Assembly: GCF_004761875.1 (NCBI RefSeq)
Contig: NZ_SJEY01000007.1
Span: 1 to 64,000, forward strand
Reading direction: 5' to 3'
DNA: 64,000 nucleotides
From: Roseovarius aestuariivivens
GTDB taxonomy: Bacteria > Pseudomonadota > Alphaproteobacteria > Rhodobacterales > Rhodobacteraceae
A model generated the notes under the pieces. That model was not told where the DNA came from. It searched no databases and worked only from the letters and a program-made list of their open reading frames with translations. Both the position numbers and the translations under genes were made by a program. Of this stretch, positions 7,381 to 15,517 are shown in pieces; position 1 is the first letter of the stretch; each line of letters begins with the position of its first letter.

Positions 7381-8732
7381 AGCCAGATATCGCTGGTGCA
7401 ATCACCGCCGGGATAGCGGGTTTCGTGGCAGCGCGAGGGCCCGTTGGGTTCCTTGCCGAAATCGACGATGAAGTCCTCGTTGATCTTCATGCCGCCGTTT
7501 TCCACGTCGCAGTCGATCATCACCATCACGCCGCCCTGGGTGCGGATATCGGGATAGAACTGATTGTCCCAGGTCGAGAAGAGCGACGTGGTGACGTAAA
7601 GCCGCTTGCCATCGAGGCTGAGCTGGAACATCTGCGGCCCGCCCGCGACCTTGACGCCGTTGACCTCGGGCGCCTTGCCCAGAAGCCCGCCCATCCAGAC
7701 CTGCCCCGTCAGTTTTGGGTTGTGAGGATCGGTGATGTCGTACTGGCGCATGTCGCCGTGCAGCCAGTTGTTGAGGTAAAGGTATTTGTCGTCCATCGAC
7801 ACCAGGATAGCCGACATCACACCGGGCACCGGGATCGGCCATTCTGGATGCGGCTCGTTCTCGACGTCGATGACCTTCTCCCACTCCCATTTGCCCGCGT
7901 CGGACTTCCAGAAGTGGATCACGTTGGTCGAAAGCGCCGCACCGCAGAAGCCGTGGGTGCTGTCCGGATCATGCAGGAACTTGACTTCGAGCGGGATCAG
8001 CCCGTCCTCACCCAGATACATGCTTTCGATGGGCGTGCGTTTTTCAAAATCCCAGATATGCAGCCGACGACCGTATTTGAGGTGCCCCACTTCTTCCAGG
8101 TCGAAACCGGGCATGAAGGTGTTGGGCGCGGCCCATTCCGAACTGATCATCACATTGTGGCGCGGCTGGTACCAGAAATCATAGCCGAAGGGGATGTCGC
8201 CCATGGTTTCTTCCCAGCGGCCGACGATCTCGAAATCCTTGTTGAGATGCAGATAACCGCCGGGCGCCTCGCCCTGTGCGTCGCCGAGAAACGAGATGAT
8301 GATCTCGGATCCGAGGCAATGCACGGTATGCGGACCAGAAAGGTTGGCCTTTGACTTGATCTCGGCGCCGTCGATGATCTTGTGCAGACGCGGCGCGCGC
8401 GGGTCGGTCGCGGTGTCGACCACGTGGATGTTGTTCGACCGCACGCCCGGCACCAGCAGGTACTTTCGCGCCATCGAGCTGTCGTCATGGCAGGAGGAAC
8501 ACGCGTTCCAGCCCATGTGATGCAGTTCGTCCCCGATGCCCGGCATTTCCAGACGGTGGATCACCTGACTGTAGGTCGGGCTGTCGGGATCGGCATCTAC
8601 CGTGGCCAGGTAATCCGGCTTCTGAATGCCTGTCCCGGTGTAGATTGCGATGGTGTACAGCAGCTTTTCGCGCGGCGCTTTGATCGCCTCGGCCGGGCTG
8701 GCGTAGCCTGGTCCACAACAAGTCCCGTCCAT
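7377..8732 (-). CDS. mtoX: Methanethiol oxidase (SBP56/SELENBP1 family)
   Basis: The 451-residue protein is a full-length selenium-binding protein 56. It opens with CCGPGYASPAEA, has DELHHMGWNACSSC in the middle and ends with RYPGGDC-SDIW, all diagnostic of the family that includes human SELENBP1 and bacterial MtoX. Characterised members oxidise methanethiol with O2 to formaldehyde, H2S and H2O2. The ATG at 8732 is preceded by GGGAGGAG; the 87 extra residues of the longer frame run into the divergent promoter and are not coding. No signal peptide is seen, unlike some periplasmic MtoX. It is first in the leftward operon, and H2S-handling genes follow. Methanethiol is the expected substrate; other thiols are possible. 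Confidence 0.88.
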   Translation of the reverse strand: MDGTCCGPGYASPAEAIKAPREKLLYTIAIYTGTGIQKPDYLATVDADPDSPTYSQVIHRLEMPGIGDELHHMGWNACSSCHDDSSMARKYLLVPGVRSNNIHVVDTATDPRAPRLHKIIDGAEIKSKANLSGPHTVHCLGSEIIISFLGDAQGEAPGGYLHLNKDFEIVGRWEETMGDIPFGYDFWYQPRHNVMISSEWAAPNTFMPGFDLEEVGHLKYGRRLHIWDFEKRTPIESMYLGEDGLIPLEVKFLHDPDSTHGFCGAALSTNVIHFWKSDAGKWEWEKVIDVENEPHPEWPIPVPGVMSAILVSMDDKYLYLNNWLHGDMRQYDITDPHNPKLTGQVWMGGLLGKAPEVNGVKVAGGPQMFQLSLDGKRLYVTTSLFSTWDNQFYPDIRTQGGVMVMIDCDVENGGMKINEDFIVDFGKEPNGPSRCHETRYPGGDCTSDIWL

Positions 8733-8761
8733 GAACGAGCTCCTCCCTTGATTCTTTCCAA

Positions 8762-8778
8762 TTTCCCGTATAACGAAA
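8762..8778. promoter_or_regulatory. Candidate IclR operator in the divergent methanethiol-oxidase/IclR promoter
   Basis: The 17-bp element TTTCCCGTATAACGAAA has inverted TTTC/GAAA ends and an AT-rich core. It lies midway in the 73-bp gap between the divergent genes. Its size and symmetry suit an IclR-family dimer site, but this is not tested. Confidence 0.4.
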
Positions 8779-8805
8779 AAATGTGTATCAAGATATGAGA
8801 ATTTT

Positions 8806-9603
8806 ATGCATCTGGAACGCCTGACCCTCATTCTTGAAATCGTTGGCCATAAAGGTGAGGCGTCGGTCGCGGACATTTGCGAGCATTCCGATCTGCCTAA
8901 GGCCTCGGCGTATCGTCTGGTGCAGGATCTGGTTCGCGTGGGTCTGTTGGAACCGGTTGTGCGCGGGCGGTTCACCTTGGGCATCCGGCTCAAGCGGATT
9001 ACGCAATCCGACCAGTCCGACGAGGCGCTGATCGAACAGGTCGCGCCGACGCTGCGGCAGGCGGCCTCTCGTCATGGGGCGGCGTTCTTTCTGTCGCGGC
9101 TGCGTGGCCGGGAAGTCGAGATCATCCATGTTGAAACGCCGGATACAGGCGTGTCCTTTCTGCATCCGGGTTTGGGCAAGCGACCTTTGCACGCGTGTTC
9201 CTGTTCCAAGGCGGTGGCGGCCTTTTCACCATCGCTTTTCGATTTCGAAAAGCTTGATGGCCGTTTAAGGGCCTACACCGAGTTCACGATTACCCGCGTC
9301 GAAGACCTTCAGTCGGAACTGGCCGCCATTCGGCAACGCGGCTATGCCGAGTGCGTGGAAGAGATCGAACGCGGTATGGCGTCCGTCGCGGCCCCGCTTT
9401 CAGAAAGCGGCCCGGGGAAGGCCATGTCCATCGGCGCGACAGGATCCGTTCGGGTGTTCACACCAGACTTCCGTCAAAATCTGGGATCTCAACTGACGAA
9501 ACTCGCGCGTGAAATTTCGCGGTCAGATCACTTCCCATCGGAACACGGCGATAATCCTCAGTGTTCTCACACGAGCAGCGGACAAGAGTCGGTTGGGGGT
9601 TGA
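8806..9603 (+). CDS. IclR-family transcriptional regulator
   Basis: The 265-residue protein has an N-terminal winged helix-turn-helix (ASVADICEHSDLPKASAYRL) and an IclR effector domain (from about residue 80, including GYAECVEEIERGMASVAAPL). It is divergent from the methanethiol oxidase operon with only 73 bp between them and most likely controls that operon in response to a substrate or intermediate. The C-terminal 25 residues or so (rich in Ser, His, Gly) extend past the usual end and look unstructured. Confidence 0.9.
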   Translation: MHLERLTLILEIVGHKGEASVADICEHSDLPKASAYRLVQDLVRVGLLEPVVRGRFTLGIRLKRITQSDQSDEALIEQVAPTLRQAASRHGAAFFLSRLRGREVEIIHVETPDTGVSFLHPGLGKRPLHACSCSKAVAAFSPSLFDFEKLDGRLRAYTEFTITRVEDLQSELAAIRQRGYAECVEEIERGMASVAAPLSESGPGKAMSIGATGSVRVFTPDFRQNLGSQLTKLAREISRSDHFPSEHGDNPQCSHTSSGQESVGG

Positions 9604-9766
9604 TCTCTGTGCAGGCGGGCGTGTGCCATGTGCTAAAATGGGCGAACGAGTAAACTGCGAGACATAGTTCATAATGGTAAGGCGCTTTAAACGGAGCGTC
9701 GGCGGCAGCGCGCTCTACCAATTTTTCGATCGGACGTTGAAGACATGATTATTCAGGGGGGATGAA

Positions 9767-10126
9767 ATGGACACGTCCGACGCGATGGTAGGACGGTTTT
9801 TTGCCGTCAATATAAAACCCGAACACAGGCAAGAGTTTCTGGAGGCCAGTATCTTCGAAGCTCAGAACGTCATCAGCGAGGAAGTTCACGTTTTCCAGTT
9901 TCACTTCATGGAAGAGGCGTCCAATCCTAACCGTTTCTATTTCTATGAAGTCTATCGCGACGACTCCGCCCTTCATGAGCATCGGGAAACAGCTGTCTTC
10001 AAGACATGGTGGGCAAGTATCCAGCATATGCTCGACGGTGAAGTGGAAAAGATTGCGCAGATGCGTTCGCTCTTTCCGACAATCAAAGGTTTCGAGGCGC
10101 AAAAACCCGGCCTTTTGCAATGGTAG
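9767..10126 (+). CDS. Antibiotic biosynthesis monooxygenase (ABM)-domain protein, quinol-monooxygenase-like
   Basis: A 119-residue protein with one ABM ferredoxin-like fold: VGRFFAVNIKPEHRQEF at the start, then FYFYEVYRDDSALHEHRET and HMLDGEVE. Family members include YgiN-type quinol monooxygenases and small heme- or cofactor-free oxygenases. A strong GGGGGG lies 5 nt before the ATG. It stands alone between the IclR gene and a 273-bp gap, so its substrate cannot be inferred from neighbours. Confidence 0.8.
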   Translation: MDTSDAMVGRFFAVNIKPEHRQEFLEASIFEAQNVISEEVHVFQFHFMEEASNPNRFYFYEVYRDDSALHEHRETAVFKTWWASIQHMLDGEVEKIAQMRSLFPTIKGFEAQKPGLLQW

Positions 10127-10399
10127 AGCCAAAAGGCGCCTAATGTCGTTTCGGTGGTTAACTACCGCCATGCAGCAAGCCTCCGCGTCGCTTGCGAACC
10201 GAGCATCGAGACTCGGGCTATCGTTGCGGATTGAATGAACGGTGGCTTTTGGCGCTGCCAAGCACTTGATCGCATATAATGAGTGCGTGCTGCATCTGAG
10301 AATTTGTGGCCGAAGCGCTTGCGCCTTGCGTTTGATCCTGACTTTTTCCGGAGACACGCGTGACTGTGGGATACGGATTTTCCGAAGGCGCCCGGTCCA

Positions 10400-11296
10400 C
10401 TACAACGTTCCCGACTGACGTATGTCCTCGACAGCGAAGTCGATGAGCGCCCGGATTTTGCGGGGCATGGCACGGCCTTCGAGGTAGACCGCGTTGATCT
10501 CGACGCTGAGGCCTTCAAACTCCTCCAGCACGGGGACCAGCGTACCGGTCTGCAGTTCGTCTCGCAGGGCAAAATGTGGCGCATAGCAGATGCCCAGCCC
10601 ATCCGCCGCCAGCTCTACGGCAGCGCGGGCTGAATTGAGCTGGAAGCTGCCTTTCACCTGGACCGCGATATCTTGCCCCTGCTTGAAAAAGATCCAGCGG
10701 CGAGGCGTGCGTCGGTTCGTGTCGAGGATGCAGTCATGGTGTGCCAGATCCGCGGGTTCCGAAGGTGCGCCGTGCCGGGCGAGGTAGTCGAGGCTGGCCA
10801 CCGCGATGGACCGGATCGCACCAAGCTTGCGCGTCTTCAGCGACAGCATATCCGACTGCCCGATGCGAAATGCCAGATCGATCCCGTCACTCGCCAGGTC
10901 GACGAACCCGTCGCTCAACCGGATGTCGAAGGTCAGGCCCGGATGTTGCGCGGCAAAGCGGCCCAGCATCCGGCCGACATACGCCTCGCCGAAGGTGACC
11001 GGGGCGGAGACCCGGATCATCCCGGTCAACCCGCGTGATCCTTCCGAGACGTCCTGCAGCAGGTCGTCCAACTCATCCAGAAGGGCGGGCGCACGCGCCA
11101 GCAGATCTTCGCCCGCGGGCGTTAACCCGACTTTGCGCGTCGTGCGCTGCAACAGGCGCACTCCCAGCCGGTGTTCCAGTTCGGCGACATATTTCGAGGT
11201 CAGTCGGTTCGACACGCCAAGCTGATCCGCCGCGGCGGTGAAAGAGCCCGTCTTGGCCGTGGTCACGAAGGCACGAAGTTCGTCTGTGATATCCAT
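10400..11296 (-). CDS. LysR-family transcriptional regulator
   Basis: 298 residues with a LysR helix-turn-helix (FTAAADQLGVSNRLTSKYVAEL) and an effector domain of the type common in regulators of quinone or aldehyde stress genes (LTGMIRVSAPVTFGE). The ATG at 11296 (start MDITDELRAF) fits the family; the longer frame to 11452 runs through the divergent promoter. It is divergent from the DoxX/MBL/hydroquinone-reductase operon and probably activates it. Confidence 0.9.
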   Translation of the reverse strand: MDITDELRAFVTTAKTGSFTAAADQLGVSNRLTSKYVAELEHRLGVRLLQRTTRKVGLTPAGEDLLARAPALLDELDDLLQDVSEGSRGLTGMIRVSAPVTFGEAYVGRMLGRFAAQHPGLTFDIRLSDGFVDLASDGIDLAFRIGQSDMLSLKTRKLGAIRSIAVASLDYLARHGAPSEPADLAHHDCILDTNRRTPRRWIFFKQGQDIAVQVKGSFQLNSARAAVELAADGLGICYAPHFALRDELQTGTLVPVLEEFEGLSVEINAVYLEGRAMPRKIRALIDFAVEDIRQSGTL

Positions 11297-11342
11297 CAGG
11301 GCATTATTACGAACAAATTGTAGATAGTCATTCAATAACTTC

Positions 11343-11363
11343 GCCATTTCATGGATAAATGGC
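11343..11363. promoter_or_regulatory. Candidate LysR operator, perfect inverted repeat
   Basis: GCCATTT (11343-11349) and AAATGGC (11357-11363) form perfect 7-bp arms around a 7-bp spacer. It lies 47 bp from the LysR start and 74 bp from the DoxX start. Position and symmetry suit a binding site for the divergent LysR protein. Confidence 0.45.
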
Positions 11364-11436
11364 AAGTCGTACATTCCTACCAGATCAACCGCCCGAGCCG
11401 CACAGGATGCACCGGGCCCCAGAAAGGAATGATGAC

Positions 11437-11859
11437 ATGACTGCCAATACATCCTCGGACTATGCCGCCACGCTCCTGCGCGTCTCCAGCGGCGCCCTTT
11501 TCGTCGCCCACGGCCTGCTCAAGGTGATGGTCTTCACCATTCCCGGCACGGTGGGGTATTTCGAAAGCCTCGGTCTGCCGGGCGTGTTCGCCTATCTCAC
11601 CATCGCCGCAGAACTGGCCGGTGGTCTCGCACTGATCCTTGGCGTCGCTGTCCGACCGGTGTCGCTGGCGCTGATCCCCGTGCTCCTTGGCGCGACCTGG
11701 GTACATGCCGGCAATGGCTGGCAGTTTTCGGCAGAGGGCGGCGGCTGGGAATTCCCGTTGTTCTGGGTGGCCGTACAGGCCGCAATCGCGCTGCTGGGCG
11801 CAGGTGGCTTCGCCCTGCGCATTCCCACGCTTGACCGCGCGCTTGGCAAATTCGCCTGA
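11437..11859 (+). CDS. DoxX-family membrane protein
   Basis: 140 residues with four predicted transmembrane helices and the DoxX-type start (LLRVSSGALFVAHGLLKV). The ATG at 11437 has AAAGGA 8 nt upstream. DoxX-family proteins are inner-membrane proteins often found beside redox or thiol-stress genes; the reaction is usually unknown. It is the first gene of an operon with an exported MBL protein and a glutathionyl-hydroquinone reductase, which points to quinone or electrophile stress. Confidence 0.85.
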   Translation: MTANTSSDYAATLLRVSSGALFVAHGLLKVMVFTIPGTVGYFESLGLPGVFAYLTIAAELAGGLALILGVAVRPVSLALIPVLLGATWVHAGNGWQFSAEGGGWEFPLFWVAVQAAIALLGAGGFALRIPTLDRALGKFA

Positions 11860-11898
11860 GCCGGACCCCGAAACGCCACCTTTTAAGGATCAAGAGCC

Positions 11899-12948
11899 AT
11901 GTTTCGCACGCTGACTTATACGTCCACCTTCGCCATCGCGGCGGCGGTGGGCCTATCGCTCGCCGCGCCGGTCATTGCGCAGCAAGTCGAAGAGGCGCCC
12001 TCGACCGTCAATGCCACCTACGTGTCAGAATCTGCAACACGGGCGCTAGCCCCCGGCGAGAAGATCGAAAACCTCTACATAAAGAACGCGACGCAGGATT
12101 ACATTCTCCAGCGGATGACCGACCGGGTGTATTTCTTTCAACGTCAGTTCTATGGCACCATCTTCTATGTCGGGGACGAGGGCGTGCTGCTCTTCGATGC
12201 TCTGGAAGGGCGCGCACAGGCCATTGAAGCGGCCATCGACGAGGTGACCGACCTGCCGGTCACGGCGATCCTCTACAGCCATAACCACGCCGACCATATC
12301 GCCGGCGCCGCCGCGCTGATCGAGGCCAACCCCGGCGTGCGGGTCATTGCGACCCAGGCGACCGTGGATCTCATGGACCGGCTGGGCTCTGGCCTGCCGC
12401 GCCCGACAGAGGTGATCGCGTCGGACGCGGGCAGTTTCACCTTTGAGGACCTGACCGTGCGCGTCGCAGCCTTCGACGCCGAGGCGCACGCCCATGACCA
12501 TGCGGCCTATGTGCTGGAGGGCACGGGCGTCGTGCATGTGCCGGATGTCATCAACCCCGACCAGCCGCCGTTCTGGTCCTTTGCCGGGGCCGAAGGGTAT
12601 CTGGGGTATCGCGACCTGATCGACCAGTTCGACGCGCTGGACTGGGAGTACCTGTCAGGCGGGCACGGCAATGTCGGATCGCGCGCCGACGTGGCCTTTT
12701 ACAGGGACTTCCTCGATGATCTCGAGGCGGCGGTGGGCGAGGCTCTTGGCTCTGTTCCGTGGGGCGCAGGGATTGAGGATCCGGCCAGCCTGAACGCCCA
12801 TACTGCGTTCCTGTCCAACTGGATCGCCGAGGTCGGGCAGCGCGCGACCGAGACCCTTCGCCCGAAATATGGCGCGTTCTACGGGTTCGACTATGCCACA
12901 CCCAAGAATGCCGAGATGGTCGCGATGTACCTCTTCTCCTATCGCTGA
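11899..12948 (+). CDS. Secreted MBL-fold metallo-hydrolase
   Basis: 349 residues with a cleavable signal peptide (hydrophobic about 10-25, likely cut near Ala27) and the metal motif SHNHADH near residue 132. Further His-rich parts include AHAHDHAAY and GGHGN. The type resembles the exported MBL hydrolases often seen beside LysR and DoxX genes; the substrate is not known. It lies 39 bp after DoxX, in the same operon. Confidence 0.8.
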   Translation: MFRTLTYTSTFAIAAAVGLSLAAPVIAQQVEEAPSTVNATYVSESATRALAPGEKIENLYIKNATQDYILQRMTDRVYFFQRQFYGTIFYVGDEGVLLFDALEGRAQAIEAAIDEVTDLPVTAILYSHNHADHIAGAAALIEANPGVRVIATQATVDLMDRLGSGLPRPTEVIASDAGSFTFEDLTVRVAAFDAEAHAHDHAAYVLEGTGVVHVPDVINPDQPPFWSFAGAEGYLGYRDLIDQFDALDWEYLSGGHGNVGSRADVAFYRDFLDDLEAAVGEALGSVPWGAGIEDPASLNAHTAFLSNWIAEVGQRATETLRPKYGAFYGFDYATPKNAEMVAMYLFSYR

Positions 12949-13025
12949 CACACTGCGCGCCGGGGCGACCCTCCCGGCGCGCAGCCACCTGCCCGCTTAC
13001 AATCTGGACGTTCGAGGAAAAGACG

Positions 13026-13985
13026 ATGCTTGTTGACGGAAAATGGATCGAGAACTGGCAACCTGTGCAGAAGGCCGACGAGAAGGGCCGGTTCGTGCGA
13101 CAGGTGTCGAGCTTTCGCAACTGGATCACCCCGGACGGCAGCGCCGGCCCCACCGGCGAGGGCGGGTTCGAGGCAGAGGCCGGGCGTTATCGCCTCTATG
13201 TCGCGCTGATCTGTCCGTGGGCGTCGCGCACGCTTATCGCGCGCAAGCTGAAAGGGTTGGAGGATCTGATCCCAGTGACCGTGGTGAACCCGGTCATCTC
13301 GGACCAGGGCTGGCAGTTCGGCGGGTATGACGGGGCCGAAGACGACCCGCTTTTCGGGGCACAGTACATGCATGAGATCTACACCCGCGCCGATCCCCAC
13401 TTTACCGGCCGCGCCACGGTGCCGGTGCTGTGGGACACGAAGCGCAACGTCATGGTCAACAACGAAAGCGCCGACATCCTGCGGATGTTCGACACCGCCT
13501 TCGAGGAACTGGTGCCCTCCGATCTGCGGCTTTACCCGCAAGACCTGGCAGACGAGATCGACGCGTTGAACGCCGTGATCTACGACAAGCTGAACAACGG
13601 CGTCTACAAATCCGGCTTTGCCAGCTCGCAGGAGGCCTATGGCGAAGCCGTCGCGGGCGTCTTCGAGACGCTCGACATGCTGGAGGACCGTCTCACTGGT
13701 GATTACCTTTTCGGAGAGCGACTGACCGAGACGGATATCCGGGCTTTCGTGACCCTCATTCGCTTCGATGGCGCCTATCACGGTCTCTTCAAGACCAACC
13801 TGCGCCAGATCGCGGATTACCCGCGTCTTTCTGCCTTTCAGCAGCGCATTCTGGATCTGCCGGGCGTGCGCGAGACCGTGAGCATGGATCACATCACGCG
13901 CGGCTACTACTCCATCAAGGCGCTGAACCCCACGCGCATCCGGCCCGTTGGCCCCGCGCATGTGGTCAAGGCGCTAGGGCTTTGA
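13026..13985 (+). CDS. Glutathionyl-hydroquinone reductase (GST Xi class, YqjG/ECM4-like)
   Basis: 319 residues, with the diagnostic active site CPWA (Cys63) preceded by the long N-terminal segment typical of the class (GRFVRQVSSFRNWI). A glutathione-S-transferase helical domain follows. Members reduce glutathionyl-hydroquinones to hydroquinones and glutathione. It is the last gene of the DoxX-MBL operon, 77 bp downstream, supporting a role in quinone detoxification. Confidence 0.9.
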   Translation: MLVDGKWIENWQPVQKADEKGRFVRQVSSFRNWITPDGSAGPTGEGGFEAEAGRYRLYVALICPWASRTLIARKLKGLEDLIPVTVVNPVISDQGWQFGGYDGAEDDPLFGAQYMHEIYTRADPHFTGRATVPVLWDTKRNVMVNNESADILRMFDTAFEELVPSDLRLYPQDLADEIDALNAVIYDKLNNGVYKSGFASSQEAYGEAVAGVFETLDMLEDRLTGDYLFGERLTETDIRAFVTLIRFDGAYHGLFKTNLRQIADYPRLSAFQQRILDLPGVRETVSMDHITRGYYSIKALNPTRIRPVGPAHVVKALGL

Positions 13986-14409
13986 GATACCGATTGTCTC
14001 GGGATTTAGGTGTTGGCGACGGCGCCTGAAGTATTGCTCTGGATTTCAGTAGATCCTCATTCGAGAAGGATAGCCGACCAACTGAGCCGGTATTCGGCTG
14101 GCAGGGCTGCAAGATGCATTTGCGTGCAGTTTCGGACAAAGCGAACGTCGTCACTAGATGCATGGATGGGCAGTGAGCCGCCCTTCCATGCATCATGCGT
14201 TTACAACCTTTTGCGTTAGGCCTGAACGCCGCTCTGCGCTGCGATCGGTCCAGATATCTACGGTGCGGACAAGGCAGCCCAACACGCTTTTCACGGCGGG
14301 CAATCGAAATAGCGCTTTCCTTGAGCCAACCTGGAGCGCCAGCCAAAGATGGACATGGCCCACCGCATGGGGCAAGCTTGAGCAGGCCTGAAGACAGGAG
14401 GCCGCGCCA
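13986..14409. other. 424-bp gap without a convincing gene
   Basis: No open frame here has a family signature or a Shine-Dalgarno. It holds the inverted repeat at 14158-14193 (listed separately). The last 20 bp carry AGGAGG, the ribosome site of the RND adaptor gene. Confidence 0.6.
14158..14193. repeat. 16-bp inverted repeat in the gap before the RND operon
   Basis: Arms 14158-14173 and 14178-14193 pair at 14 of 16 positions around a TGAG loop, with ATGCATGGA/TCCATGCAT perfect at the outside. It sits mid-gap, too far from the upstream gene (172 bp) for a simple terminator and with no T-run. It could be a dispersed repeat, an operator or a small-RNA stem. Confidence 0.55.
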
Positions 14410-15513
14410 ATGCGGTATCTTCTCGTAATAGCGATGCTGGCCGCGCTGGTCGGTTGCCGCGAAGAAGAAACGGAAGCCGGGAAAATCATCCGGGGTCTGA
14501 AGGTTCATGCGGTATCCGATGTCGAGCGGAGCCAGACACGCCGGTTCCCCGGTGTTTTGGAGCCTCCGAACCTGACGGTTCTGTCGTTCGAAATTGGCGG
14601 CCGTCTGGAAGAGATTAACCTCGCTGTTGGACAACGGGTCGATGCAGATGATGTCATCGCGCGGTTGGACACCGAGAGCTTGAACCTTCAGGTGCAGTCA
14701 GCCGAGGCGGCGGTTATCCAGGCCGAAACGGCCGCACGGGAAGCCGCCGAGACGCTTACCCGTCAGGAACAGCTTTTGGAAAGTGGCACGGTCACCCGGG
14801 TGTCCGTGGATTCGGCACGAACTCAGGCCGAAGCCGCAGCGGCCAGCCTCATCCAGGCGCAAAAGTCGCTCGAAACGGCGCGCAAAAATCTTGAGGGCGC
14901 GGAACTTGTCGCTCCATTTAACGGGATTGTTAATTCGGTCGACGCGAGATCCTTTTCGACCGTCAGCCCGGGAGCCCCGGTCGCCAGCGTCTATTCGTCC
15001 GACCGTTTCGAGGTCGCGCTATCGGTCGGGTTCGATGCGGTGAGCGAACTTGTCGTTGGTACGCCCGCACGAATTCGGCTTGCCGACCGTCCGGACATCA
15101 CACTTGCCGCAGCGGTCAGCGAGATCGGCGCGCGCGCAGATGCCGTTTCGAGTTTTCCCATAGTGCTGCAACTAAGGGAAACGGATCCGATCATGAAGGC
15201 GGGGATGGCCGTCGAAGCCTCCATCGACTTTCCCCTTGCGGCTCGGGAGGGATACCTTCTTCCGCTGACCGCCCTGATAAAGGACGGTCTGGCCGGCACC
15301 CCCGGAAGCGCGGAGGAACCCGCTCGGGCCGCGGTCTTTGTATTCGACGATTCCAGCTCTACCGTGAAAAGGCGGGAGATCGCGATCGGAGGGATACGCG
15401 AGAACATGATCGTCGTGACCGAGGGTCTCGAACCGGGCGATCTCGTCGCCTCTGCCGGCGTGTCGTTCCTCAAGGACGGTCAAGAAGTCAAGCTACTCGG
15501 CGAAGGGGACTAG
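14410..15513 (+). CDS. RND efflux periplasmic adaptor (membrane fusion) lipoprotein
   Basis: 367 residues. The signal peptide ends in the lipobox LVGC (Cys16), so it should be lipid-anchored on the periplasmic side. A biotinyl-lipoyl-like half (LSFEIGGRLEEINLAVGQRV) is followed by a coiled-coil hairpin (about 90-165, rich in Ala/Glu/Gln), the returning lipoyl half (ELVAPFNGIVNSV) and beta-barrel domains. AGGAGG precedes the ATG by 8 nt. It links the inner-membrane pump encoded 4 bp downstream to an outer-membrane channel, which is not encoded here. Confidence 0.9.
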   Translation: MRYLLVIAMLAALVGCREEETEAGKIIRGLKVHAVSDVERSQTRRFPGVLEPPNLTVLSFEIGGRLEEINLAVGQRVDADDVIARLDTESLNLQVQSAEAAVIQAETAAREAAETLTRQEQLLESGTVTRVSVDSARTQAEAAAASLIQAQKSLETARKNLEGAELVAPFNGIVNSVDARSFSTVSPGAPVASVYSSDRFEVALSVGFDAVSELVVGTPARIRLADRPDITLAAAVSEIGARADAVSSFPIVLQLRETDPIMKAGMAVEASIDFPLAAREGYLLPLTALIKDGLAGTPGSAEEPARAAVFVFDDSSSTVKRREIAIGGIRENMIVVTEGLEPGDLVASAGVSFLKDGQEVKLLGEGD

Positions 15514-15517
15514 GCCG

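Noticed and set aside
8733-8993. 87-residue N-terminal extension of the methanethiol oxidase
   Set aside because: It runs through the divergent promoter and into the IclR gene, and the family start plus a strong Shine-Dalgarno lie at 8732.
10127-10399. Possible gene remnant or small RNA in the gap before the LysR gene
   Set aside because: Short frames in all readings lack a motif, a start with a ribosome site or a stable long stem.
13966-14634. 222-residue minus-strand frame in the gap before the RND operon
   Set aside because: It overlaps both the hydroquinone reductase end and the RND adaptor start, and shows no motif or ribosome site.
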